Shown piece by piece: positions 1 to 6,124 of a stretch of 14,028 bases of DNA. The first letter of the stretch is position 1, and every line of letters begins with the position of its first letter. Origin of the DNA: Deinococcales bacterium (GTDB lineage Bacteria; Deinococcota; Deinococci; Deinococcales; Deinococcaceae). Under the pieces are notes generated by a model, which was not told the origin of the DNA, searched no databases, and worked only from the letters and a program-made list of their open reading frames with translations. Location: the NCBI GenBank assembly GCA_014378225.1, contig JACMOA010000072.1, forward strand, positions 1-14,028, read 5' to 3'. The translations under genes and the position numbers were made by a program.

Positions 1-369
1 CCGCACCCGCTCGAGCTGTTTTTCCTCCACGAGGACCCCCCCCAGCACCTCGGCTGCAAAGCTTTCTCCAGCGGCCTCCACCTTGACCCGCTGACCGCGC
101 AGAGCGCCCAGCAATCCGGTCAGGCTGCGCTCGTCTGACAGCTCGAGCACGGCTTTTGACACGCTCCGGTTGCGGTCTGGCGGGGTCTCGAACTCGAGGC
201 CGTGAATTTCACCGCCATTTAGAGACAGCACCACTAAACTTTTGAGCACATCGTCCATCGCCTTTTGGTCAAACTCGAGCCGTAGCGTGGGACCCGTGAC
301 CGGGCCGCGCCGCTCGAAGTAGCCCAGGCCGTGTTGATAGAGGTGGATGCGCCGGATGGGTGGGGTCAT
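1..369 (-). CDS. Uncharacterised protein, N-terminal 123 codons (runs off the left edge)
   Basis: The reverse strand is open from an ATG at 369 to the edge of the window with no stop. The protein begins MTPPIRRIHLYQHGLGYFER and continues with an acidic/hydrophobic pattern (LEFDQKAMDDVLKSLVVL). This reminds me of uncharacterised proteins with a 'hG-YFER...MDDVLKSL' N-terminus, sometimes carrying DUF4139, but that link is from memory and weak. No signal peptide or membrane segment is visible. The start is supported by a leaderless-type -10 box (TAAACT, 376-381) exactly 6 nt before the ATG. CTCGAG density and composition match the neighbours. The gene is divergent from the release-factor-like gene at 517, sharing a 147-bp intergenic region. 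Coding status is fairly sure; function is unknown. Confidence 0.72.
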   Translation of the reverse strand, partial: MTPPIRRIHLYQHGLGYFERRGPVTGPTLRLEFDQKAMDDVLKSLVVLSLNGGEIHGLEFETPPDRNRSVSKAVLELSDERSLTGLLGALRGQRVKVEAAGESFAAEVLGGVLVEEKQLERVR

Positions 370-375
370 GACTCC

Positions 376-381
376 AGTTTA
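376..381 (-). promoter_or_regulatory. -10 box (TAAACT) of a probable leaderless promoter
   Basis: On the reverse strand TAAACT is followed by six bases (GGAGTC) and then the ATG at 369. This geometry puts the transcription start at or next to the initiation codon. No convincing -35 hexamer is seen. The GGAG just before the ATG is too close (2 nt) to be a normal ribosome binding site. Confidence 0.5.
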
Positions 382-516
382 CCCCCAACCTCGAGCCGTC
401 CCCCAACTCTGCTTCACCCAACAAGAGCGCGTCTCACCCTCGAGCCGACCACACTAAGAAGGAACACATTTTATTTGCGCTCGAGCCATTCTCGTGCGCT
501 CCCATTGGAGAACATT

Positions 517-1671
517 ATGCTGACCAAACAGGATATGGACCGCATCAACAGCCTTCCCCAGGACAAGATGGTTTTAATGGCCATCGTGAACACCAACCCC
601 TCGAGCGTGGACAACTCGAGTTCGGCGCTGGCCACCCGCATCAAGAGCCACGCCAAAGATGAAGCCATTCCACCCACGCTTTTGAGCCGCCTGCTCGAGC
701 GGGTGAGCGCAGACCAGCGCGAGTTTGGCAAGAGTCAGATTTATGTGTTGGGTGAGGACATTGAGGAAAGCATCGGGGTACAGCTCGATTTGGAGGAGCG
801 CTTGCATTTTGGAAGGCCGCTGCGCTCGGTGTTGATGAGTGTTCTGGAAGTTCATCCCAGGGTAGGCGTCTTGGCGGTAGACCGCGAGTGGGGCCGCTTT
901 TTTGTGCTCGAGCAGGGAGAACTGACCGAGATGAGGCGTGAGCAGAACCCGGATGTGGGAGACCGGGGTGACTCCCTGATGACCGGAAGGACCCGTGTAC
1001 CCGGCGCCAACAACGGGGGCGAAACCGCCGACGGACCCCAAAGCTCGAGCGGGAACGATCTGTTCCAGAACTATCTCGATGCGTCCGAGCAGAAATTCTT
1101 CAATGCGCTGCAAGCCGAACTCGAGCCGCTGATGAAGGAAAATGACCTCAAATACCTGGCCTTGGTGGGACCCGACGAGCGCCGTGCCAACTTCAAAGCC
1201 GAGATTCCAACTACCGCCCGTTTCGAGATTATTGCAGAAACCAACGTGGAAGTGGGACCCGGACACGCTCCCACCCAGAGCTTGCTCGAGAAAATCATGC
1301 CGATGGTGCAGGAATTCAAGGGTGTGCTGGCAGAGCGCCTGCTAGAGCAGGTTCAGGAAAAGGGCATCATGAACCTGGAAAACGTGCTCGAGGCGGTGCA
1401 GGAAGGGCGGGTTTACGCGCTGCTGATTCCGCAGGACGGCGCTCAGCTTCATTTGTTTCGCAGCCACAACCCTGAAGTGCCGTACTACAGCGGCAAAAAA
1501 GACCTGACCGAAAGCCCACTGGACGGCAGCTTGATGGAACGGGTCACGCTCGAGGAAATTTTACCGGACCTCAGCGACCAGTACGGCCTCGAGATTCACC
1601 GTATGACCGGAGACCACGGCGAGAAACTTGTGCGGGAGTACGGTGGTCTGGCGGCTCTGGTTCGCTACTAA
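517..1671 (+). CDS. VLRF1/baeRF-family protein (bacterial relative of aeRF1/Vms1 release factors)
   Basis: A 384-residue cytoplasmic protein. The stretch VGVLAVDREWGRFFVLEQGE (117-136) is the typical first strand pair of the eRF1-like middle domain. A Gly/Asn-rich loop follows (about 150-180), then a long helix (183-210). The C-terminal part has NVLEAVQEGRVYALLIP (289-305), as in domain 3 of archaeal/eukaryotic release factors and the bacterial baeRF families, where members such as VLRF1 are linked to ribosome rescue. The canonical GGQ tripeptide is absent; the loop instead reads NNGGETADGPQ (165-175). The start ATG at 517 is chosen because GGAG lies at 507-510, 6 nt upstream. The longer frame back to 331 would overlap the divergent gene and translates to low-complexity non-conserved sequence. 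It stands alone, 60 nt before the next gene. Family assignment is moderately sure; activity is inferred. Confidence 0.75.
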   Translation: MLTKQDMDRINSLPQDKMVLMAIVNTNPSSVDNSSSALATRIKSHAKDEAIPPTLLSRLLERVSADQREFGKSQIYVLGEDIEESIGVQLDLEERLHFGRPLRSVLMSVLEVHPRVGVLAVDREWGRFFVLEQGELTEMRREQNPDVGDRGDSLMTGRTRVPGANNGGETADGPQSSSGNDLFQNYLDASEQKFFNALQAELEPLMKENDLKYLALVGPDERRANFKAEIPTTARFEIIAETNVEVGPGHAPTQSLLEKIMPMVQEFKGVLAERLLEQVQEKGIMNLENVLEAVQEGRVYALLIPQDGAQLHLFRSHNPEVPYYSGKKDLTESPLDGSLMERVTLEEILPDLSDQYGLEIHRMTGDHGEKLVREYGGLAALVRY

Positions 1672-1718
1672 GAAGGATTCGCCTAGCCTGCCCACCCTGC
1701 CCTCAAGCGCCCAACTGC

Positions 1719-1724
1719 TAAAAT
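1719..1724 (+). promoter_or_regulatory. -10 box (TAAAAT) of a probable leaderless promoter
   Basis: TAAAAT is separated from the ATG at 1732 by 7 nt (CTCCCTG). No Shine-Dalgarno sequence sits between them, so the mRNA probably starts at or within a base or two of the ATG. No good -35 element is visible. Confidence 0.55.
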
Positions 1725-1731
1725 CTCCCTG

Positions 1732-2481
1732 ATGCGCGTCGCGGTAGAACTGGTTCCCAGAACCCTCGAGAGCTTACGAACTGAACTCGAGCACTTACAA
1801 AAACTTACGCCCCGTGAACTGAGCGTTAACATCCCAGATTTGCTGCGCTTTCCGGTGCGAAGCTGGGACGGGTGCGCTCATTTGCTGCCGCACCAAACCC
1901 GCGTGATTCCGCACCTCCGCGCCACCGATATAGACCTGAAAAAACCACTCGAGCTGGCTCCTTTTTTGCTCGAGCAGGGAATAGGGGAAATTTTGATGGT
2001 CAGCGGAGACCCACCCCCCAATTCAGACCACCGGGTTTACCCCACCTCGAGCGTGCAGGCCATTCGCAAGTTTCGGGAGGAGCTGCCAGGTGTGCGGGTT
2101 TACGCCGCGCTGGACCCGTACCGCAGCTCTCTGCGCGGCGAACTCGAGTACTGCGAGGAAAAACGCGAAGCAGGCGCGGTGGGCTTTTTCACCCAGCCGT
2201 TTTTCGATTTACGCTTCATGGACGTGTTTTTTGAAATGCTCGAGCGCTCGAGTTGTGCAGACATGGAAATTTTTTGGGGGGTCACATCTGTCACCAGCAC
2301 ACCCTCCAGAAAATACTGGGAATCCCGCAACCGGGCCATCTTTCCCAAAAGTTTTGTTCCCTCCCTCGAGTGGAACCGAGAACTTGCACGGGAAGCGCTC
2401 GAGTGGGTGCAGGAGCGAGGAAACATCTATTTTATGCCCGTGAAGGTGGGTGTAAAAGAGTATCTCGAGGGGATTCTGTAG
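1732..2481 (+). CDS. metF: Methylenetetrahydrofolate reductase-like protein (short MetF)
   Basis: A 249-residue TIM-barrel protein of the MetF family, which reduces 5,10-methylene-THF to 5-methyl-THF using FAD and supplies methyl groups for methionine synthesis. Recognisable elements: VELVP near the N-terminus (5-9, equivalent to the family's FEFFPP with its catalytic Glu), IPHLRATDID (59-68), MVSGDPP (89-95, where classical MetF has RGD), and GAVGFFTQPFFD (148-159, with the substrate-binding Gln of TQ-FFD). It is about 40 residues shorter than E. coli MetF, losing part of the barrel's C-terminal half, though the ending looks intact with no frameshift. It is preceded by a leaderless -10 box and converges with the polyprenyl synthase gene 44 bp away. 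Fold assignment is sure; exact substrate is less so, because shortened homologues are poorly characterised. Confidence 0.82.
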   Translation: MRVAVELVPRTLESLRTELEHLQKLTPRELSVNIPDLLRFPVRSWDGCAHLLPHQTRVIPHLRATDIDLKKPLELAPFLLEQGIGEILMVSGDPPPNSDHRVYPTSSVQAIRKFREELPGVRVYAALDPYRSSLRGELEYCEEKREAGAVGFFTQPFFDLRFMDVFFEMLERSSCADMEIFWGVTSVTSTPSRKYWESRNRAIFPKSFVPSLEWNRELAREALEWVQERGNIYFMPVKVGVKEYLEGIL

Positions 2482-2525
2482 GTTTGAGGTCAACGGATTG
2501 CACCTTCCATCCCACCTGAAAACCC

Positions 2526-3590
2526 CTAGTGCGTTCTGGTCGCCAGCGAACGCATCTGCTCGAGAATGATTTTAACAGCCCTCCCATTGGGTGCATCGCT
2601 CAAAGCCTGCTCAAGAATGTGTAGTCCGCGCTCGGCTTCCGCGTTGGCTACGGTCATGGCGTGCTGGGGTGCGCCGCTCGAGAGCAGCCACTCGAGAATC
2701 TGGGCCATGTCCTGCGCGGATTTGTCCACTCGAGGTTTGTTCATGGCCTTCAGGAAAAACTCGTGCTGCTCGGGGTTTGCCCGCTCGAGCCACCACAGCA
2801 GCATCAAGGTACGTTTGCCCTCGAGCAAATCTCCGGCAATTTCTTTGCCGTAGTCAAGTCTGTCCGCAGTGAGGTTGAGCACGTCGTCCCGAATCTGAAA
2901 AGCTGCGCCCAGCGCCAGTCCCGCCTCGAGAAAGCGTGGGTCTGGCGTAAGGCCAGCGGCTATCATGCCCAGCCTTAATGGAGCCACCACCGTGTAGTAC
3001 GCCGTTTTGAGCCGCACCATCTCGAGGTAATCCTGCGGCGAAATATCCCAGCGCTCCGCTGCCACCCAGCCCAAATCCATGTGCTGCCCTTCGGCGGTGC
3101 GGTGGATGGTCTCGAGAAATTCGGCCCTCGCTTCGGCTGGACCCTGAAAAACAGCTTCCCACATGTAAACGTGCAGCGCGTCTCCGGCGTTGAGTGCCAG
3201 CGCCATACCGTGAATGCGGTGCAGTGCCGGAGACCCGCGCCGCTCTTCGCTTTCGTCCTCGATGTCGTCGTGAATCAACACCCAATTTTGAAACAGCTCG
3301 AGCGCGGAAGCCAGTGGAACCGCACGGGCCATAAATCCAGACATCGGCAACTCGAGTCCTGGTACCCGCTCGAGGGGTTCGGTTCTACCCCCGTAAGCCA
3401 GAGCGCTCATCAGTACAAGCTGACCCCGAATTCGCTTGCCACCGCGCTCTGGGTAGTCGCGCATCATGCGGTAGAGCAGCTCTATCTCCGCTCGAGGGTG
3501 ATTTTGAGGCAACAGGTGGTGGATAAATTGGCGAATGAGTTCGGACAGGTCGTTCACGGTGCTTACTATAACTCGAGCTTCGTGACTCAC
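2526..3590 (-). CDS. Polyprenyl (geranylgeranyl-type) diphosphate synthase
   Basis: An all-helical prenyltransferase of 354 residues that condenses isopentenyl diphosphate onto allylic diphosphates, giving precursors for quinone side chains or carotenoids. GGKRIRG (50-56) is the diphosphate-binding segment. The first aspartate motif is DDIED (108-112, DDxxD). The second is DDVLN (235-239), with Asn in place of the last Asp, a variation seen in some GGPP synthases. ATG 3590 is 9 nt after the arginase stop, so the pair could be co-transcribed. However, an in-frame GTG at 3557 is preceded by TATAGT with 7 nt spacing, the same leaderless pattern seen elsewhere here, and would give a 343-residue protein lacking an unconserved 11-residue leader. 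Product chain length cannot be read from the sequence. Confidence 0.88.
   Translation of the reverse strand: MSHEARVIVSTVNDLSELIRQFIHHLLPQNHPRAEIELLYRMMRDYPERGGKRIRGQLVLMSALAYGGRTEPLERVPGLELPMSGFMARAVPLASALELFQNWVLIHDDIEDESEERRGSPALHRIHGMALALNAGDALHVYMWEAVFQGPAEARAEFLETIHRTAEGQHMDLGWVAAERWDISPQDYLEMVRLKTAYYTVVAPLRLGMIAAGLTPDPRFLEAGLALGAAFQIRDDVLNLTADRLDYGKEIAGDLLEGKRTLMLLWWLERANPEQHEFFLKAMNKPRVDKSAQDMAQILEWLLSSGAPQHAMTVANAEAERGLHILEQALSDAPNGRAVKIILEQMRSLATRTH
3565..3570 (-). promoter_or_regulatory. -10 box (TATAGT), possible internal leaderless promoter for the prenyl synthase
   Basis: Reverse-strand TATAGT lies 7 nt before an in-frame GTG (3557-3555). TTGGAA about 19 nt upstream could be a poor -35. 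If used, the enzyme starts at GTG 3557 and has its own promoter, independent of arginase. Confidence 0.42.
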
Positions 3591-3599
3591 ATTCCAACA

Positions 3600-4514
3600 T
3601 CACATAATCCGCTTGCCCAGCAAACTCTCGGCCATACCCACCATCACCTGTGCGGTCTGATTTTGTACGTCTAAAATCGGGTTGACCTCCACAATATCCA
3701 TACTGGTCACGCACCCACTTTCCGAGAAGAGTTCCATCAACAGGTGAGCCTCACGGTAGCTCAGACCACCCGGAACCGGGGTTCCCACCCCCGGCGCAAT
3801 ACTGGGGTCCAGTGCGTCCGCGTCAAAGGAAACGTGCAGTCGCTCGAGTCCAGCCAACTTTTCTAAGGTTTCCGCCGCAATCCGGGTTATACCCAGTTGG
3901 TCTACATCTTTCATGGTGTACATCTTGACCCCGTACTCGAGCAGGAGTTCGCGCTCGAGGGGGTCCACCGAACGAATCCCAATCATCACGATATCCTCGG
4001 GGCGCATATGCCAGCCTCCGGCCAGACTCGAGAGTTTGGGGTCTCCCAGACCTATCAGGTGGGCCACTGGCATCCCATGAATATTTCCGGTTTCGCTCGA
4101 GGTGGGCGTGTTGAAATCGGTGTGCGCGTCTACCCAAATTAAGCCACTGCGCTTGCCGTGGGCGCAACCCGACACCGTTCCCAGGCTAATGGAGTGGTCT
4201 CCACCGATGCAGATAGGAAACACATCCTCGGGCAGAGCGCTCAAACGTTCATAAGCGGCGCGGCAAGCTTCCAGAATCGGCTCGAGCATAATTAGTCCAC
4301 CCTGCTCGAGCGCGTCCATAGTTTCGGCAATTCTCACCGGAACGTCTCCCAAATCCTGAACCGTGTGGCCCAGACCCCGTAAAGCTGCTGCCAACCGCGC
4401 ATTACGCAGCGCACTCACGCCCATATCCACCCCGCGCCGCCCTGCACCCAAATCCATTGGAATACCCAGTAAAGCCAAATTCTTGTTCAACGTCGCGCTC
4501 GAGAAACTCGTCAT
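3600..4514 (-). CDS. rocF: Arginase
   Basis: A 304-residue ureohydrolase with the complete manganese-site signature: GGDHS (104-108), DAHTD (129-133, followed by the Asn/Ser-Gly-Asn-His-Gly loop typical of arginases), and SFDADALDP (229-237). VGTPVPGGLSYREA and SMDIVEVNP near the C-terminus are typical of arginase rather than agmatinase. It hydrolyses L-arginine to ornithine and urea in the cytoplasm. Length is normal for bacterial arginases and no key residue is missing. ATG 4514 is preceded by TAGGCT with exactly 7 nt spacing and no Shine-Dalgarno, so translation is probably leaderless. The gene is divergent from yceD across 320 bp and sits just upstream of the prenyl synthase, with no obvious metabolic link. 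Confidence 0.95.
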   Translation of the reverse strand: MTSFSSATLNKNLALLGIPMDLGAGRRGVDMGVSALRNARLAAALRGLGHTVQDLGDVPVRIAETMDALEQGGLIMLEPILEACRAAYERLSALPEDVFPICIGGDHSISLGTVSGCAHGKRSGLIWVDAHTDFNTPTSSETGNIHGMPVAHLIGLGDPKLSSLAGGWHMRPEDIVMIGIRSVDPLERELLLEYGVKMYTMKDVDQLGITRIAAETLEKLAGLERLHVSFDADALDPSIAPGVGTPVPGGLSYREAHLLMELFSESGCVTSMDIVEVNPILDVQNQTAQVMVGMAESLLGKRIM

Positions 4515-4521
4515 GAAAGAG

Positions 4522-4527
4522 AGCCTA
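4522..4527 (-). promoter_or_regulatory. -10 box (TAGGCT) of the arginase leaderless promoter
   Basis: Reverse-strand TAGGCT is separated by CTCTTTC (7 nt) from the arginase ATG. AAGGCA, 17 nt further upstream, matches the -35 consensus at only three of six positions. Confidence 0.48.
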
Positions 4528-4637
4528 ACACGCTTTGGGGGTTATGCCTTGCGTCTGCAACATTATTTTGTCTGGATTGTGCCTCGAGCGCCTTGTCGAG
4601 TATGGGGGTGTATATTCATAAGCTCGAGAGTTTAAAC

Positions 4638-4665
4638 AGCAGACGACAAAATTCAGACATCAGAC
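4638..4665 (-). repeat. Heptanucleotide repeat array, left copy (reverse orientation)
   Basis: Read on the reverse strand, four consecutive 7-mers occur: GTCTGAT, GTCTGAA, TTTTGTC, GTCTGCT. They are related to the forward array at 4737-4771. The two arrays share a 12-bp complementary stretch (4655-4666 with 4757-4768) and a 9-bp one (4640-4648 with 4740-4748), in a crossing order. Confidence 0.55.
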
Positions 4666-4736
4666 AAATGGTGTCTTTGAGCAAAGCGACTTGGTTGGAA
4701 CGCCCGTTTAAACATCAGGGTTCAAGCATTGGCTTT

Positions 4737-4771
4737 TTCTGTCGTCTGGAGTCTAATGTCTGATGTCTTCA
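4737..4771 (+). repeat. Heptanucleotide repeat array, right copy
   Basis: Five in-phase 7-mers occur: TTCTGTC, GTCTGGA, GTCTAAT, GTCTGAT, GTCTTCA. A further single unit, GTCTGGA, sits at 4570-4576. The pattern resembles the short tandem heptad repeats known from other bacterial intergenic regions, notably cyanobacteria. Confidence 0.6.
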
Positions 4772-4798
4772 CTTTCAGCCCAAATTGTTCCACACGTC

Positions 4799-4828
4799 CT
4801 GAACCCGCTCTTCATAAAGAAGTAAACT
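4799..4828 (+). promoter_or_regulatory. Promoter of yceD (CTGAAC ... TAAACT)
   Basis: The -10 TAAACT (4823-4828) ends 6 nt before the ATG at 4835. CTGAAC (4799-4804) with an 18-bp spacer is a reasonable -35. No ribosome binding site lies between the -10 box and the start, again a leaderless arrangement. Confidence 0.5.
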
Positions 4829-4834
4829 TATGTG

Positions 4835-5434
4835 ATGGCTGTTTCTTTTGATAATCCCAGTATTCACCTGGGCAAACTTCTTCGCTCGAGCGGGGAAGCC
4901 ACTGCCGAAGGTGAGTTTTCCAAATTAGCTTACATTCAGGGAACCGAGCAAGCCGTGCTCGAAACCCGTGAACCCGCCTATTATGAGGTGGAAGTTCACA
5001 CTGTCAACGACGATGATTTCTGGTTGATGGGCCGCATTGAGGCGGTAGTTTTGCAGGAGTGTTCGCGCTGCCTGCGTCCGGTAGAAATGCCGCTCGAGGT
5101 GACGCTGGGTACGCTGCTGCGCTTTGACCCCAAAATAGAAATTCCCTTTCTGGATGAGGATGAATCCGGTCAAGAGGTGTGGGTTTTCAACGAAAGCGTG
5201 CTCGAGCTGAGTGCGTACTTTGCCGAGTCCATCCTGATGGCCCTGCCGCTGAGCGTGCTGCACGACTCAGAATGTAAAGGGCTGTGCAGCAAGTGCGGTA
5301 TTGACCTCAACGACGGGCTTTGCGGAAAGCCAGACTGCATCCACACGGATCAAACCAAACTCGAGCAGCGCAGGGTGTCGGACAAGCCCAACCCTTTTGC
5401 GGTGCTCAGTGGCCTCGAGCTACCAGACGAATAG
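4835..5434 (+). CDS. yceD: YceD/DUF177 family protein (large-subunit rRNA accumulation)
   Basis: A 199-residue cytoplasmic protein. CSRC (76-79), followed by a beta-rich segment, then an acidic linker (107-117), ESILMALPLSVLH (131-143) and ECKGLCSKCGIDLN (146-159) are the hallmark pattern of DUF177/YceD, which in E. coli is needed for normal 23S rRNA levels. Seven cysteines (76, 79, 147, 151, 154, 163, 168) plus H170 suggest metal binding; the C-terminal CGKPDC pair (163-168) extends the usual motif. ATG 4835 is preferred over the adjacent GTG 4832 because it gives the 6-nt spacing from TAAACT. In many bacteria yceD is followed by rpmF (ribosomal protein L32); here it is followed by moaC and no rpmF is present. 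Confidence 0.88.
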   Translation: MAVSFDNPSIHLGKLLRSSGEATAEGEFSKLAYIQGTEQAVLETREPAYYEVEVHTVNDDDFWLMGRIEAVVLQECSRCLRPVEMPLEVTLGTLLRFDPKIEIPFLDEDESGQEVWVFNESVLELSAYFAESILMALPLSVLHDSECKGLCSKCGIDLNDGLCGKPDCIHTDQTKLEQRRVSDKPNPFAVLSGLELPDE

Positions 5435-5444
5435 TAAAGCGTGA

Positions 5445-5501
5445 GGTTTTCGGTTCTCAGTCAAGGCAACAAGACTAGTGAATCATCAATAACTGATAAC
5501 T
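5445..5501 (+). repeat. Heptad-phase intergenic repeats between yceD and moaC
   Basis: GGTTTTC, GGTTCTC, AGTCAAG are consecutive 7-mers at 5445-5465. A second family, AATAACT, GATAACT, lies at 5488-5501. The first family recurs at 8288-8308. Confidence 0.45.
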
Positions 5502-5521
5502 GACCACCAAAACTACAAAAC

Positions 5522-6001
5522 ATGCCTAACCCCCTAACCCACTTCCAAAACGGACGCCCCCAAATGGTGGATGTGTCCGAAAAAACCCCGTCCCTGCGCG
5601 TGGCTCGAGCGGAGGGTTACGTTATACTCACCCCGGAAGCTCTAGCAGCCCTAGAAAATAACCCAAAAGGCGACCCGCTGGCAGTGGCTCAACTGGCTGG
5701 AATTATGGGAGCTAAGCAAACAGCCAACCTGATTCCGCTGTGTCACCCGCTGCTACTGTCGCATGTAGACGTGACCCTCGAGCAAATTCATCAAACCATT
5801 CGCATTGAGGCCACCGTCAAAACTCGAGAAGCCACCGGGGTAGAGATGGAGGCGCTAACGGCTGTCACCGTGGCGGCTTTGAGCGTGTATGACATGCTCA
5901 AAGCCTCGAGCAAAGCCCTCGAGATTACCGGGGTGCGCTTGCTGCACAAGAGTGGGGGAAAGTCTGGAGTCTATGATGTGGAGGGTGTTTCACCTGGATA
6001 G
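5522..6001 (+). CDS. moaC: Cyclic pyranopterin monophosphate synthase MoaC
   Basis: 159 residues, the normal length. MoaC converts the GTP-derived 3',8-cyclo intermediate into cyclic pyranopterin monophosphate, an early step of molybdenum cofactor synthesis, as a hexamer in the cytoplasm. MVDVSEK (15-21), [19 protein letters not shown] (59-77) with Lys65, [11 protein letters not shown] (105-115), and SVYDMLKA with Asp124 and Lys127 followed by [10 protein letters not shown] (140-149) are all family-diagnostic, and the catalytic Lys/Asp/Lys set is intact. The ATG at 5522 matches the usual MoaC N-terminus (LTHF...MVDVS). No Shine-Dalgarno or clear -10 is evident upstream, so initiation is unclear. 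A strong hairpin terminator follows. No other moa/moe genes are nearby. Confidence 0.96.
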   Translation: MPNPLTHFQNGRPQMVDVSEKTPSLRVARAEGYVILTPEALAALENNPKGDPLAVAQLAGIMGAKQTANLIPLCHPLLLSHVDVTLEQIHQTIRIEATVKTREATGVEMEALTAVTVAALSVYDMLKASSKALEITGVRLLHKSGGKSGVYDVEGVSPG

Positions 6002-6015
6002 CGCTACCCCCTTGA

Positions 6016-6069
6016 ACAGCAGCGTTGCACTCTGCTGTGGTTTTCCCCCTGTGCAGGGGGAAATTTTTT
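6016..6069 (+). terminator. Rho-independent terminator after moaC
   Basis: TTTCCCCCT (6042-6050) pairs with AGGGGGAAA (6055-6063) around a 4-nt loop and is followed by six T (6064-6069). Just upstream is a second hairpin, ACAGCAG (6016-6022) with CTGCTGT (6032-6038). Transcription from moaC should stop here. Confidence 0.85.
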
Positions 6070-6124
6070 ACAGCTTTGGTTCTCGAGTGCGTTCGTTTTT
6101 GATTTTAACCGAGGTTTTTAACTT

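Larger units (their letters stand above)
4515..4834. other. 320-bp intergenic region between arginase and yceD
   Basis: I see no gene here. The region holds the two divergent promoters at its ends, two copies of the palindrome GTTTAAAC (4630-4637 and 4706-4713, both followed by A-K-CAG), two CTCGAG sites, and the inverted heptad-repeat arrays described separately. Stops occur in all frames. Confidence 0.7.

Noticed and set aside
331..516. N-terminal extension of the release-factor-like gene to ATG 331
   Set aside because: It overlaps the divergent gene starting at 369, its residues are low-complexity and unlike the family, and GGAG at 507-510 supports ATG 517.
574..1266. Long reverse-strand open frame of 230 codons inside the release-factor-like gene
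   Set aside because: It is antisense to a gene with clear family motifs and its translation shows no recognisable domain; it is a shadow frame caused by codon bias.
4630..4713. Insertion-sequence or MITE ends marked by the two GTTTAAAC palindromes
   Set aside because: The GTTTAAAC copies are direct-repeat-like with no target-site duplication or transposase, so evidence is too thin.
4638..4771. CRISPR array
   Set aside because: The repeats are 7-mers without spacers of uniform length, and no cas genes are in the window.
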